From Ailurus styani (Eukaryota > Chordata > Mammalia > Carnivora > Ailuridae): a DNA stretch of 64,000 bases. Positions 11,227-24,644 of this stretch are shown here, in pieces. A program made the position numbers and the translations under genes. Within the stretch, counting starts at the first letter, position 1. Every line of letters starts with the position of its first letter. The notes below the pieces were generated by a model. It ran no database searches and was not told the DNA's origin. It saw nothing but the letters and a program-made list of their open reading frames with translations. Location: NCBI GenBank assembly GCA_002007465.1, contig LNAC01001226.1, positions 62,001 through 126,000 of the forward strand, written 5' to 3'.

Positions 11227-13179
11227 AGAGATATTTCAGAGATCATCTTTTTATATTTGATTGATCTATTTAATTTTATTAAAATCATGGCTATTAATAA
11301 CAGGCAAATAAATGATTGCTTTTCGTTTTTATCCTGTTTTCTTCCCTTCATCTCTGTCAATTTCTCTTTATACCAAAGTGCTATTTTCTTTTTTTTTTTC
11401 AAAGTGCTATTTTCCAAGAACCGTATTTACTTTTTTCTTTTGTTCCTAATAATTCTTCCATTTTTTTCTCTGTCATATGCTTTATATTCTTTCTATTTAT
11501 CAACCTTTCTATTATAAGGTGGTAGGCAGGATAGACTAGTTACATCTCAGTATTTCTTGGAATCTAATTCAATCCAGAGCAGTAATATATCCAAATAAAA
11601 GACTACAAACCTAGTAGTCTATTCCAGCTAGGTGTAACCATTGTCTAAGTTTGGACATCATTGTGTGGGACATGTGGGAAGACTGCTTCAAGTGGAGACA
11701 GACAGATGATGCTCTTTGTCCTTTCCATTTCATCTTCACCCCTCAGAGCTCTGGTAGCCATTTTCTTTCCTGTGACTTTGAGGTGAAAAGATAGGTTCCA
11801 TGTCTGGTGAGAGAGAAAGATGGGAAGGAGCTGGGTTCCTCACTAGTGTTGAGTCAACACTCTGAGGATAGTCTCCCTGGTTTCTTTTTTTTGTGTGGAA
11901 AAAGATAAAACTCATATTTCTTTTGGGTTTTTGGTGTATTCGAGAATTCCCAAGTAGAATTTTTTCTTTCAGGCTTATGACCTAAGTAAAATTAAGTGAC
12001 CGTAAAATAAATATATGCTGAAAGTTTTATTTTATTTAAAGTATGGAGCTAATATATCAAAAATTTTACAAAAAATTATGATGTGTTAATACTCAAGTAC
12101 TCTTTTTGATGATTTATTTAAATTTCTATAAGCATTTATTGTTAAAAAGGAAGATATTTTTCCTAAAGTCATCTAGGTAACAAGCTGTCTAGTAAGAGTG
12201 ATGTTGGCTGTCAGTCTATTCACTATTTATTTAAATACTTGAGAATTATTAACAGTTGTTTTATGTGTAACATTACAAATGGAACAATCATCATTTCCTC
12301 TTGCAGCAATAACATGCAATTACAACCAAATGATAGAATTTAAACATTTAATACACATAGGGAATTTTACTTTAAGTTATTTTTGGAATGCTTGCCTATA
12401 TTTGAGAGTGACTATTCAGATATTAATAATAAATCTTAATGACATGTATGCCAGTTATCAATTTATTGCCTCTCAATCTCAAACTCACTCTGTAACACAT
12501 GGTGTGGCAAAATAGAGTCAAATTCCTTTAGACATTTCTCTTTTTCAATGAATATGATGTAGAACATGCTCAGTAGAGGGTCCTGAAGGGACACTACAGG
12601 ACAAAGGGGCTCTCCTGCTCTTTCTGGCCACTGTATGCTGAGTCGGCAGTATGGGAGGAAAGCCATATGGTTATATGCTGCTGTAGGCTTCTGTCTAGAA
12701 TGCACAGACCCCCTGCAACCTTTCAGACCTTGTCCTGGTGCTTACTTTTCTGTAACCCTCTCAATATGAATACCACACTCTCAAGTTTTCTTGCTCACAC
12801 TGTCAGTCCTATTTCTGCTTGCTATAACCCTCGCAGGTTTGTTTCCCATGGTCTTTGTGACATGGACACCGTGCTCCAGGCTCCTTCTGTACCAGGGCTC
12901 CTGTTCTTTCTGCATATCCATGTGCCCAATCCTCTGGCTGTGGTTAGTCTGCACCCCTGTCTCTCCTCCTTCTGCAAAAACAAAAGGACAAAACATAAAA
13001 CAAAAACATAAGGACAAAAACAAAGTCCTTATTATGGCCCATAGGGACCTATAGAATCTATCTCCCCTCTGCCTCTCCGAACTCATCTTCTCTCTCCCTT
13101 TCTCATGTGTGCTCTAAGCACATGGCAAGTTTTTTTCTGAACTTACCAAGTGAGCTCCATCTTATAATGTTCTTCCTCC
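11227..13179. other. Unassigned sequence
   Basis: 11510-11830 and 12540-13080 are less AT-rich and may hold diverged old repeats that I cannot name. Several overlapping short frames on both strands at 12463-13086 shadow one another and show no family motif. Confidence 0.35.
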
Positions 13180-13515
13180 CAACACCCACATGGCTCACTT
13201 CTTCACCTCCTTCTGGTCTCTGTTCAGATCTCAACTTAAGATAAAGTGTTCCTTGACAACCCATACTCAGTACTCACAGTCCCCTTTACTTCATTTTATT
13301 TTATCTGTGGTACTTTTTTCATGTTACAAATTTAATATTTACATAACCATTGCTTATTAACAGTTTGCTACCTTAGAACATCAAATCCGTAATGGCAACA
13401 ATTTATCTAGTTAGTTCACTGCCATATCCTGGCACCTAAAATGGTGTCTGGCATGTGGTAGATGCTCAGGAACTATTTGATGAACAAATGAACCAATGAA
13501 ATAATTAATGAATAA
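13180..13515 (+). mobile_element. L2 LINE 3' end
   Basis: The passage ends 'ggtgtctggcatgtggtaga' and 'tgctcaggaactatttgatg' with an AATGAA-rich tail. This is the hallmark L2 terminus ('gcctggcacatagtaggtgc', 'tcaataaatgtttg'). Confidence 0.75.
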
Positions 13516-13645
13516 ATTGGTTTCCTGTAATAGTTCATTCAAGCCTCAGTATTAATTTTATGGTGTAATATCAGATTCCACTTGACAGAAAAAAACTGGA
13601 ACACAGAAAATACAAATTATTTTCCCATAGTAACAATAAACAAAC

Positions 13646-13686
13646 ATAATAATAATAATAATAGTAATAGTAATAATAATAATAAA
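13646..13686. repeat. (AAT)n simple repeat
   Basis: About 13 imperfect AAT units. Confidence 0.9.
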
Positions 13687-13839
13687 CAAATAGTACTAAA
13701 TAGTGGAGACAGGATTTGAATTCAAGCTTATCTGTAATCAAAGCCTATGCATGATTTTCATGTTATTTTTCAGAATTTCTAATATGTATACAAATGGATA
13801 TGATCAAATGTTATATTAGGTTTATTTTATTCTAGTTAG

Positions 13840-14190
13840 GGTACCAATTGTCAAATATCCAAAATTTGCACCTAATAATTACAAACTATTTATACTATGT
13901 AACAAAGTACCCTAAAGTTAGTTGGGTGGCAACTGTTACTGCTCAAGAGACAGCTAGGGTTGACAAGGAAGCTCAACTAATCTTGGCTGGGCTTATTTTC
14001 TATATGTCTGGCAGTCAGGTGATTATTGACTTGATCTAGACTGGCCACTGGTGGGGCAACTGGGGCAACTTAGACATGCCCCATGTGGCTCTCATTCTCC
14101 AGCAGGTTGATCTAGGCATGTTCTGTCATTGGCAAAGGTAGAAAAGAGCAAGCCTCACTGGCACTCCCACCCATTTCAAGCCTTTGTTTT
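13840..14190 (-). mobile_element. Probable MaLR-type LTR fragment, antisense
   Basis: 'actatgtaacaaagtaccct' with 'aaagttagttgggtggc', a middle 'tgtctggcagtcaggtgatt' and 'ccccatgtggctctcattct' follow a common antisense LTR of the MLT1 group. The family is assigned from recall of the general pattern. Confidence 0.4.
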
Positions 14191-14859
14191 GTATTGTGTT
14201 TTTAAAATTGTCATTGTTTTATTTTAGCAAGTCATCTGTATGTGTCTGGAATCAAAGCGTTGCTTTTATTTTTTCCCTTCATTATTTCTGATTTCCTCTT
14301 CTCACCACCTGACTCTTTCTTAACCTCTTAAATTTCAATCATTTTTTAGTTTTCTCTAAAATGCCAGTTTTCTAGGAAAAGGCTAAGTCAAACTTGCTCT
14401 TTTGTGGATATATTATAATATGAAAAAAATACGTATTATATAAAGCCAGCTCCTAATTTTGTAGACAAAGCAGGTATTTTTTTTGGAAAACTGCTTCAAA
14501 AATTGCAATTTTATAAGTGTTAAATGTGAATAACAAACTACATGGAAACAAATTCTGTAAGATTTATTTCCTTTTGTAATAAAGTATAACAAATACTGTG
14601 AAATTCAAACTCTAGTAGAATTCAAACTAGTAGAAGTTACACTTTATTATTGAAATATGATGTCATGTTTGTTGGAGACATTCATAATCTTCTAAAATTT
14701 TTTTTCTACCAAATGAATCATTGAGAATAGATACGACTTAAAAAAATAACTCAAAGGGAAAATGAAACCAAACCTTGCCTGGTTCATTGCACTCCTTTGT
14801 GGTTTTTTTAAAGGTTAGAAAATGGACAAACCGATGAAAAGAATGCATTGTACTTGGCT
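14191..14859. other. Unassigned AT-rich sequence
   Basis: Nothing recognised. Confidence 0.4.
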
Positions 14860-14875
14860 TTTAGTCAAAATTTTA

Positions 14876-15087
14876 TTTTATTTTATTATTATTTTTTAAA
14901 AAGATTTATTTATTTATTTGACACAGAAAGAGAGAGAGACAGCAAGAGAGGGAGCATACAGGGGGAGTGGGAAAGGGAGAAGCAGGCTCCCCACAGAGCA
15001 GGGAGCCTGACGTGGGATTCCATCCTAGGACCCTGGGATCATGAATGGAAGCACAGACACTTAACAACTGAGCCTCCCAGGCGCCCC
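14876..15087 (-). mobile_element. CAN-SINE, antisense, older subtype
   Basis: 'gatttatttatttatttgac', 'aagcaggctccccacagagc' and the head 'gcctcccaggcgcccc' are clear. The target-site duplication 'tttagtcaaaatttta' is at 14860-14875 and 15088-15103. Confidence 0.95.
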
Positions 15088-15103
15088 TTTAGTCAAAATT
15101 TTA

Positions 15104-16584
15104 GTAGAAGAAAAATTCCATTTAGGTAATGGAATAAACACTTTAAAGTCTCTTTCTCAAATTATTAACAGCTGAGTTTCATTCACCTTCTAAGTCTTAA
15201 AATCACTGAGCTTCTAAATTTGGGCCAAAAGAAAATTTTATGTCTAATATGTGTTACAGTTACTCATGTTGAATATTTTGAGTTTTCAGATGTGATAGTG
15301 AAATATTTTTCATACTATTAAAATATTGATTTTTATAGTTATTTTGAATTTATTATTGAAATTAAATGAATAGTAAGTGACTGTGTAGTACCTATTTGAA
15401 AAAAATTATAATTTGTGATAAAGTTGAACATTGGCCTATGATAACTAAATATGAAAGAACTAATTAGAAGAGATAGAAGAAACAGATGTTGGCAGCCATA
15501 ATTTAACATGTTAATTGTTTAAGATGCATTGACTTTATTTGTATTACAAAAGTAAGTATCAAAAGAGAATTTATTTGATAGTTATTTTTCTTATAAAAGC
15601 AAACATGAACATTCTTCCAAAGATGTAATTCATTAATTTTTAAATAACAGTTGGTTCATTTTTATATTAAATTCTTTAATTTAACAAATTCTATATTGGA
15701 TGGGAAAATTAAAATAATCAAATGTCCTATTAAATGTCATAGTAATACTTATAAATATATCAGACTCATAAATGAAGTAGAAATCATATTCTGCATATAG
15801 AAAATGGAGAACATTTTACAAATCTCCATGTATTCATTTATAAGACTTTTATATTTGAATAATATTTAGTAACAAAACAAAAGCAATTTTGTATTTGTGA
15901 TTTCCTATTTTAATTTAAAATTCAATTGCTTTATTTTAAATATTTATTCTAAATCTTTGTGAATGGTATTTATTTCTCATATTTGACTGCTATGCCCCAT
16001 CTTAGACTGCTAATTTTGGAAGGATAGGACTTATTTAAAAGAAATCTTTCTTTACCAGTTAGTGTTTATGATGATTAAACAGGAATAGAATGAGGGGAAG
16101 AAAAGGACAATGGACAATGAGTCTTTGCAGAAAAGTGGGTTCCAGTTTCCTGTATTTTGTTATAAATTTTGTATTTTGTTTTATAAAGAGGTTGTATGGT
16201 TTAGGAAGCCAACCAATATTAGAATCCTTTTAAAATATTGTGCTATTTCAACTTACCAGTGTCAGAAAACTTTATAAGCATTCTAAAACTGCAAATTACA
16301 TTTCTAACCACCTATGCAAGTAGCAAATTCTAATACTGAACTGAAATGAATTTCCCTAAAGTTCCTAGTTATTGGTCCTAATTTCATCCAGTAAGAATAC
16401 TCAGGCCAGTTTTGCTACTCGTATTTGACCACTCATTAAATATCTAGAGGGCTACAATGTCCCTCTACATTTGTTTTTTTCAATAAATGGAACATCTCAC
16501 CGACTTCAAATATTCCTAATATGAAATGGCCTCAATTTTAATTTTAATTATTCAGGTTGCCTGACACTATTAGTTAATTTTCTT
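15104..16584. other. Unassigned AT-rich sequence
   Basis: No gene or repeat family recognised. Confidence 0.4.
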
Positions 16585-16990
16585 TAGGCTTTGCTGTTGT
16601 AATAGGCAACTCTATAATTTTAGTGTTTACAACAATAAATGTTTATTTCTCGTTCACATAATAGGTCAACTGTGAATTTGCTGAAGTTCTTCTCCATATA
16701 TCTTCGTTTTAGAACTTTGGGTGAAGGAGCAGCCTCTAAGTTATGCCAGTCTTTTAATAGAGGAAAAGGTGTAAAATTTGCTCAGAAGTGGCATATATCT
16801 TTTATTCATATTTTACACATATAGTTTACTTTGACTCTTTTTTTTTCTTTAGCTAAAGCAAGTCATGCATCCAAATGTAACTTAAATGAAGTAGGAAAAT
16901 TTAAATCTCTCACTAGGATGCACTCTAAGTCACATAGTGAAAGGTAGTGATCTACAAGCCTCTTACGGGAAAGACAACAAACAACTAAGA
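16585..16990 (-). mobile_element. Diverged ancient LTR- or DNA-type repeat, antisense
   Basis: 'gctgttgtaataggcaactc', 'aataaatgtttatttctcg' and 'agaagtggcatatatctttt' keep the order of a common 'gctgtaacaaat...tttatttctcgctcat' repeat. The class is uncertain. Confidence 0.35.
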
Positions 16991-17584
16991 ATGATAATAC
17001 AATCCTGAACAGTGTCAACATGTCCTGTCTTTCTCACTATGTAATTTAAAATGAAGTTCCCAAGATTAGACAGTATACCAGGAGTGTTCTGAGCAATTTT
17101 GAATAGTCTTATTATTCTCGTTCCAGATTTTATATTGTTGATTCAGTCCAAATAATTTCAATATCTGTTTAGCAATGGTTTTGAATAGATTTCTGTTATT
17201 TATTGATCATGGCTAGTCCTCATGACTATTCTAAAAAAGTCCTGGACTATGTACTATGTGATTACATGTTAGTTCTATTCTCTATGCTAATTCAATTCAA
17301 TAAAAGCACAGTATGAAATCTGAGAACTATAACAGAGTATCAGCACTTACAATAAAACTAATTTGGAGTCTGAGACAAAGCCCTGCATAGTCTTAGTATT
17401 GGAGGATAGGTGATATATTTAAATTTATCATTTACCACTTATTGTCTAGCACCACTTGGTCTGGATGTAGCTTACCTTTCCAGTTTGCCAAGAATATTTT
17501 GGGCACTATTTCTCTCCTCTAACATATTCTCTATCTTTCCAGCTTTGTATCCTTTACTTTACAAAAAACTCCCAATTATATAGA
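16991..17584. other. Unassigned sequence
   Basis: Nothing recognised. Confidence 0.4.
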
Positions 17585-18260
17585 ATGTATTTGCTCTGTG
17601 CTGAATAGGCCACTGTGCTGAATATGGCAGATACAATAGTGTGCAAAATTCATACAGCCTAGTGTGTCTTATAGCCTGGAGGGGGAAGGTCATCAGCTAT
17701 TATACAAATATTTTATAATTGCAAACTAAATTAAATGCTGCAAAGTGAAGGATGCTATGAGGGTGTATAAAGAGCAGGACTGTTCTAGTGTTCAGATTAG
17801 GGCCACTGCCAGGGAAGTGCCTATTGAGCTGAGATCTATAAAATTTACTCTGTGTGTATGTTTGCAATATTTTGTGGAAGTTGGGTTTGAAGGGTATCCC
17901 AGGCAGAGATATCACTATGTTCTATAACTCTGAGCATAGAATATTCAAAGAACTGAAAAAAAGGGAAGTGTGGCTGAACGGGGGAGTAAGGAAGGGTGGT
18001 ACAAAACAAGGGTGAATAAGTGGGCTTGGCCAAATCATGGAGGGCTTGCATTACCATGTAATGATAATGTAATTTATTTTAATGTTCTCCTATGGAGAAC
18101 ATTCCCCATCCTGGTTGGGTTGATCTTGGTTCACTCCATGGGCCTGGAGGTCGAAGAGGGACTGCCTCTCTCTAGAATGCTGGAAATAACTGTTAGGGGA
18201 AACAAGACCCTGAAATGAATTTTGAGGCTGAGTTCAATAAGCCATAAAAGCAAAGATCAA
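17585..18260 (+). mobile_element. Ancient mammalian interspersed repeat, family not named
   Basis: 'ggccactgtgctgaatatgg', 'atagcctggaggggga', 'gctatgagggtgtataaaga' and 'gaagggtatcccaggcagag' follow the same widespread ancient text as 42130-42600. Short frames on both strands here are accidental. Confidence 0.4.
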
Positions 18261-18836
18261 ATGAGCCTAAAGAACTATTCATTCCTAAGGGCATTAAAAG
18301 CAAACAAACAAAAAAAACAATAACTGAGGTCAGAGTGAGGGCGGAATGTTGACTGTAACCTGACTTTGTCTAAGTAATTGCCTGGAACAATATGCTTTTT
18401 TCTAGGTTGATTTTTATGAGAGGTACAGTATAGTATATCGAGTAACCAAATGTGAAGTAAGTATATTCAGATAAAAAAAAATATACTTTTTGTGTGTTGA
18501 TACAATGAAAGTCATTATTTAAATAGCTTGATAAAGCCTAGATAGGCTATATTTGTGGCTCACTGTTCCACAGATTAGCAAACTGAAGAGCTCTGTTTTA
18601 TTGTTTATCAAATTTACCCTCTTCAATTAGAAAAAAAAATTGGAATCACTTTAAACCATTTCCTCTTCCTCCAACTCTCACATTCTTTACATTTCCTCAT
18701 ACATCCAGTAATGCTCCCTTACAATCTACATTTCAAGTTGCCTCACTTTCTTGTGCTATATTACATCCAGTAGACTTGATTTTCTTAAATTTGAATTTCC
18801 AAGCATATAGGTGCATTACTGTTTGGAGTTCTTTTT
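18261..18836. other. Unassigned sequence
   Basis: Nothing recognised. Confidence 0.35.
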
Positions 18837-19039
18837 TATTTTTTAAAATTTACTTATTTATTTATTTTAGAGAAAGAAAGGGGAGAAGGGGGGCAGAGGA
18901 AAAGGAGAGCAAGTCTATAAAGCATTCTCCTTACTGAATGTGGAGCCTGACGTGGGGCTTGATCTCACGACCTTGAGATCACGACCTGAGCCAAAACCGA
19001 GGGTGGGATGCTTAACTGACTGCACCACCCAGGCACCCC
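18837..19039 (-). mobile_element. CAN-SINE, antisense, old subtype
   Basis: 'ttacttatttatttatttta', 'gcctgacgtggggcttgatc', 'gatcacgacctgagccaaaa' and the head 'caccacccaggcacccc' are present. The flanks 'tactgtttggagtt' and 'taccatttggattt' look like a decayed target-site duplication. Confidence 0.9.
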
Positions 19040-20684
19040 TACCATTTGGATTTTTATTCCCCTTATTTTCAACCTTTTCTTGCCCTTTTCAATTAACTGA
19101 AATATCCCAAGCTGAGATAAGAAAGCTAGTTTAGAATTAGAGTTGGAGCCAACTCACTGGCGAGGGCTCTGCTACCCCTTAATTCTGATATATTATCAAT
19201 ATATTACTAGATGTAAACAATGTGTTCATCTTACGTATATACTTTTATTTTTTAAATTATAAATGTATCTTAAAATATTTTTAGAAGATATAACTTTAGA
19301 AGGTAATTTCAGGCTTAGCTATCTTGATTCTTTTGGATAGAGTGACCATGTAAAAGGCCTTTGAGAGTGAAAGGGGCTCTCTTTTTTTCTTTCTTTCTTC
19401 CTTTTTTTGGGGGGGCGTATGTATCTACTTTTTTTAATGTATCTTTATTTTTATTTTATAGTTTTAAAATTTTAATTCCAATGTAATTAACATATACATA
19501 ATACATGTTATATTACTTTCAGGTGTATAATACACCAATTAATAATTAATTAATAATTCAACAATTCCATATATTACTTGGTGCTCATTCCAACAAGAGC
19601 ACTCCTTAATCCTCATCACCTATTTCACCCATCCACCTACTCACCTCTCCTCTGGTAACTCTGTTTGTTCTCTGTAATTAAGATTCATTTTTTGGTTTTT
19701 CTCTCTATTTTTTCCTTTGCTCATTTGTTTTCTTTCTTAAATTCTACATATGAGTTAAATCGTATAGTATTCATCTTTCTCTGACTGGCTTATAGCATTA
19801 TACCCTCCTTTAGCATTATGCCCTCTGGATTCACCCATGTCATATAAATGACAGGATTGCATTCTTTTTTATGGCTGAATAATATTCCATTGTATATATA
19901 TACCATATCTTCTTATCTATTCATCTATTGATGGACACTCACTTTGCTTTCATAATTTGGCTATTGTAAATAATGCTGCAGTAAACATAGGGGTATATAT
20001 CTTTGCAAATTAGTGTTTTTGTAATCTTTGGGTAAATACCCATAGTGGAATTACTTGATTATATGGTAATTCTGTTTTTAATTTTTTGAGAAGCCTTCAT
20101 ACTATTTTCCATAGTGGCCACACCAGTTTGCATTCCCACCAACAGTGCATGAGTCAGGGTTCCTTTTTCTCCACATCCTTGCCAACACTTTTGTCTTGAG
20201 TTTTTGACTTTAGCCATTCTGACAGGAGTGAGGTGATAATCTCATTGTAGTTTAGAAATGTATTTCCCTGATGATGAGTGATGTTGAGCATCTTTTCATG
20301 TGCCTGTTGGCCATATGTATGTCTTCTTTGGAAAATGCCTATTCATATCTTCTGCCCATTTTTTACTTGGATTATTTGTTATTTGGGTGTTGAGTTGAAT
20401 CAGTTCCTATATACTTTGGACACTAACCCTTTGTCAGATATGCCATTAGCAAATATATTCTCCCATCTAGTAGATTGCCTTTTAGTTTTGTTGTTTGCTT
20501 CCTTTCCCATGCAGAAGCTTCTTATTTTAATGCAGTCCTGATAGTTGATTTTTGCTTTTGTTTCCCTTGTTTTAAGAGACATATCCAGAAAAACATTGCT
20601 ACGGTGATGCCAGAGACATTCCAGTGTTCCCTTCTAGGGTATTTATGGTTTCAGGTCTTATATTTAGGTCCTTAATCCATTTTT

Positions 20685-20719
20685 AAAAGATTTTATTTAT
20701 TTGAGAAAGAGAGAAAGAA

Positions 20720-20755
<36 letters not shown>

Positions 20756-20883
20756 CTTGAGCAGGGGGAGAAGGGTAGAGAGAGAGGGAGAAGCAGTCTC
20801 ACCTCTGAGTAACTCAATCCCAGGACCTGGGATCATGACCTGAATTAAAGGCAGGACCTGAACAGAAGCAACCCAGGTGCCCC
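20685..20883 (-). mobile_element. CAN-SINE inserted in the L1, antisense
   Basis: 'aagattttatttatttgaga' and a long GA run (20702-20756) lead to 'aacccaggtgcccc'. The flanks 'ggtccttaatccatttt' and 'agtccttcatctatttt' form a decayed target-site duplication. The insertion postdates the L1. Confidence 0.92.
20702..20756. repeat. (GA)n-rich tract within the SINE
   Basis: Nearly pure GAGA and GAAA, expanded from the SINE's normal purine-rich segment. Confidence 0.9.
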
Positions 20884-21600
20884 AGTCCTTCATCTATTTT
20901 GAGTTTATTTTTATAAGTATTCCAGTGTCATTCTTTTGCATGTAGCTGTCCAGTTTTCTCAACTATCTGTTGAAGAGACTCTCTTTTTCCCATTGCATAT
21001 TCTTGTCTTCTTTATTGAAGACTAATTGACCATATAATTATGGGTTTATTTGTGGGTTTTCTATCCTATTCCATTGATCTTTTGTGCCAGTACCATACTA
21101 TTTTTATTACTACAGTTTTGTAATATAACTTGAAGCCTGGAATTGAGATACCTTCAGTTTTGTTTTTCTTTTTCAAGATTGCTTTGGCTATTTTGGGTCT
21201 TTTGAGGTTCCATATAAATTTTAGGATTTTTTTTTCTAGTTCTGTGAAGAATGCTAATGGTATTTTGATAAAGATTGCATTAAATGTATAGATTGCTTTG
21301 GGTCATATAGACATTTTAACAATATTTGTTCTTCCAATCTATGAGCATGGAATATTTTTCCATTTGACCCATCTTCAATTTCTTTCATCACTGCTTTATA
21401 GTTTTTAGAATATAAGACTTTCACATCTATGGTTAAGTTTATTCCTAGGTATTTTATTATTTTTGGTGCAATTATAAACGGGAATGTTATCTTAATTTCT
21501 TTTACTGCCACTTCATCGTTAGTGTAGAGAAATGTAACAGATTTCTGTACATTGATTTTTATATCCTGTGGTGAAAAGGGTTCTATTAAAAAAAGTTCAG

Positions 21601-22970
21601 ACAATAGCCATAAGATAAGATAGTCCTGGTCAAACTGGGACATTTGGCCAACCTACTTATAGGTTTCCTATTTGTCCTTACTTACATGCCATCTCATAAA
21701 GCTTTTGCCTGATATCCAGAAATAGAAATATGTAGAATTAATTGACATTTAAATATACTCAACAACTTTATTTTAAAATCCTTGCCATTGTATTTAAGTC
21801 AGTCTTTGTTTTACAGAATTGTAGCCTAGTATTAGTCTCTTGTTTTCTAAAATCCAAGATTCAGGTAATTTAAGGCAGCATGTTTAAATTTACCACTTAC
21901 CACCTATATGCTATACAAGTAACTAACAGTATATAGATAACTACATGCCAGTCTTTATTTCATTCTTGGGATAGAGGGCTCTAATTATTTCCTAGTATTA
22001 AGATTTTTGTCCAGTTTTTCTTTTTGAAAATGTTTCATAGATTATTATATTTATAGTTAGGTCCTCTGAGAATCAGGATTGAGAGAACATTAGAAAGATT
22101 TAATCAGGATGCTTTGAATGTGAAAGAAAAGAAATTATTAACATTTATGCAAAAGCTGGAATGCATTGTTCTCTTTTAGCCATATGATTTTAGGAATAAT
22201 ATCTTTTCAGAATCTAATAATGTTAGCTAAGGAAATGAAAATATTATACAAGAAATTGAAGAGATCTTGAATGACTTGTTCTGTTTTTTGTTTTTTGTTT
22301 TTTGTTTTTGTCTTGGGGTACTTTTTGTGTTCTATTTGGAATACTTCAAATATATATTTGGTCGTGTATTTAATGTAAAATATTTTTCAAATAAGAAGAG
22401 TACCTTTGATTTTCTTTTCCATTGCTATTGTAATATAAGGTTTTCTCCCCATACTTTTAATCCCCCCTTGGGCATTTTAGTTACATGCTCCTCACAATTG
22501 GATAAGTGTTCATATCTGTTAATGTGTGCAGATCTGTAAGGCAAATGAGATTCCTTTTCTAAGGAGAAAGCTTCCTATTAGGCCAAAAGCTCTCATTCTT
22601 TTACCTGTCCCCGTTCACATTCTCCTGTCTACTCCCTTACCCCCGTTATCAGCCTCCAGTTATATGGGCAGAATAGGTCTGAACCTGATGTTCCTATAAA
22701 GATTGGACACTAGGAAACAGCACAGAATGTGCCTTATCGCAAAAGGCAAATGTGTTAATCCTACTCTCTTAAGTAGAAAGATAAATCTGACAGAATGAAA
22801 AAATGCAAAATGAGTCATTTTGCTTTTGTAAGATTAAAAGATCTTTGGTAATATATGAATTTCCAATATAAATATATATAAGTATATATATACTTAAAAA
22901 TTTTGAAAAGGAATGAAACCTTGTAACCCTTAAAAGGGTTGTTAGATACTAGCTGTGCTGAATACAATTT
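21601..22970. other. Unassigned sequence
   Basis: It holds a short (TTTTTTG)n run at 22282-22310. No gene or interspersed repeat is recognised; the 90-codon frame at 22267-22539 is mostly Phe from T runs. Confidence 0.4.
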
Positions 22971-24205
22971 AAATGTCTTTAAAAACTCCAAAGCTTCTGC
23001 CTAACAAACAGTGAAAAGTCAACCTAGGGAATAGGGGGAAATGTTTGTAAAGCATATATCTAATAAGATACGAGTCTCTAATATAAAAGGAATTCTTATG
23101 ACCTAATAGCATAAATAGATAAATGGATAAATGGCCTGATTAAAAATGGGCTAGGACTTGAATAGATATTGCCCCACAGAAGACATGCAAGTGGCCAATT
23201 GGCATACGAAAAAATGCTTAGCATCACTAATCATCAAAAAAATGCAAGTCAAAACCATAATGAGATACCAACTCACACCTTTCGGGATGGCTAGTATCAA
23301 AAGAACAAAGATAACAAATGTTGGTGAGGATGTGGCAAAATTAGAACTCTGTACACTGTTGGTGGGAACACAAAACGGTGCAACTGCTATTGAAAATAAT
23401 ATGGAGGTTCCTCAAATAATTAAAAGTAGAACTATCCTCTGAGCCAATAATTCTACTTCTAAGTATTTATCTAAAAAAATTGAAATCAGAATCTTGAAAA
23501 GATATTAGCACTTCCATGTTTATTGCATAATTATTCAAAATAGCCAAGATAGGGGTACCTGGGTGGCTCAGTGGGTTAAAGCCTCTGCCTTTGGCTCAGG
23601 TCATGATCTCAGGGTCCTGGGGTCGAGCCCCACATTGGGCTCTCTGCGCAGCAGGGAGCCTGCTTCCTCCTCTTTCTCTGCCTGCCTCTCTGCCTACTTG
23701 TGATGTCTCCCCCTCTCTCTCTCTGTCAAATAAATAAATAAAATCTTTAAAAAAAACGAAATAGCCAAGATGTGGAATCAAACTAAATGTTCAATGACAG
23801 AGGAATGGATAATGAAAATGTGGTTATACATACAATGGAATACTATTCAGCCTTAAGAAATAAATTCTGTAATGTGAGACAACATGGATGAAACTTGATG
23901 GCATTACATGAAGTGAAATAAGCCATCACAGAAAGACAGGTACTAAATGGTCTCATTTATGAAAGCATCTCAAACCAAATTCATAGGATCAGCATGAAAT
24001 GGTGGTTTCCAGGAACTGGGGGGAGGGAAAATGGGGAAAATACTCATCAGTGGCATAAAATTTCACTTGAGCAAGATGAATAAACTATAGGGATCTGCTA
24101 TACAACATTGTACCTGCAGTCAACAATAATGAACACATAAAAAAATTAAGAGAGTTGATCTCATGTTAAGTGGTCTTACCACAATAAAGTAAAATTTTAA
24201 AAAAT
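22971..24205 (+). mobile_element. L1 3' end with a nested SINE
   Basis: 'agacatgcaagtggccaatt', 'aaaccataatgagataccaa', 'gtacactgttggtgggaaca' and 'tacaatggaatactattcag' are standard late-ORF2 and 3' text. It is interrupted by the CAN-SINE at 23551-23758. ORF2 is not open. Confidence 0.9.
23551..23758 (+). mobile_element. CAN-SINE inside the L1, young mustelid-type
   Basis: Complete sense copy from 'ggggtacctgggtggctc' to the AATAAA-rich tail. The 13-bp target-site duplication 'aaatagccaagat' is exact at 23538-23550 and 23759-23771. Confidence 0.97.
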
Positions 24206-24640
24206 AACCTCTAAAAATTTACAGCAGAAATTTTTTGTCCTTTTCATAAAACTGAAGAAAACTGAACAGGTACAGATTTTTCCCCCCCAGTCTGTTTAGG
24301 CTCTGTCATATTGAATAGTCTATGTTTGGGCCACTCATTTTTTATTTAATTTATATGTTTTCCTATACTGAACTTAAAGTAGCCATATATATTCAGTAAA
24401 CACTTAATTCACGTAATATTAAAATCAGTAGAAAAAGCAGTGGTTAAAAATTGCTGCTAAGTGATCTGTAAGTCTTAATAGAGCTTCCAAGAAGATAAAA
24501 GCCTTCAGGATACGGTGTAAAATAGAAGGAAAAAAAAGGTGATCAATTCCATTTTTCCGAAAAGAGATTTATCTTATTTTTCCTTAATTAGAGGATAAAT
24601 GTTTTCCCTTTCTTTTTAAAAATCATTTACCCCCTTGACT
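24206..24640. other. Unassigned sequence
   Basis: Nothing recognised. Confidence 0.4.
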
Positions 24641-24644
24641 GTGG

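Larger units (their letters stand above)
19425..21600 (-). mobile_element. L1, antisense, 5'-truncated, with a nested SINE
   Basis: Read on the minus strand it runs from ORF2 (about 21600) to the 3' UTR end (about 19425). Recognisable plus-strand text includes 'ggctgaataatattccattg', 'ccaccaacagtgcatgagtc' and 'ctatcctattccattgatc'. A 129-codon minus frame at 21254-21643 is an ORF2 remnant (keeps KYLGINLT) and is not an intact gene. The SINE at 20685-20883 splits it. Confidence 0.9.

Noticed and set aside
11043..11417. 124-codon minus frame containing AWVAQWVKASAFGS
   Set aside because: The peptide is the antisense reading of the SINE head and recurs at 36702 and 52310.
12463..13086. Cluster of overlapping frames on both strands in less AT-rich DNA
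   Set aside because: The frames shadow each other, lack splice signals at sensible places and show no family. An old repeat is more likely.
21254..21643. 129-codon minus-strand frame
   Set aside because: It is part of L1 ORF2 within a truncated antisense L1 and not a host gene or intact element.
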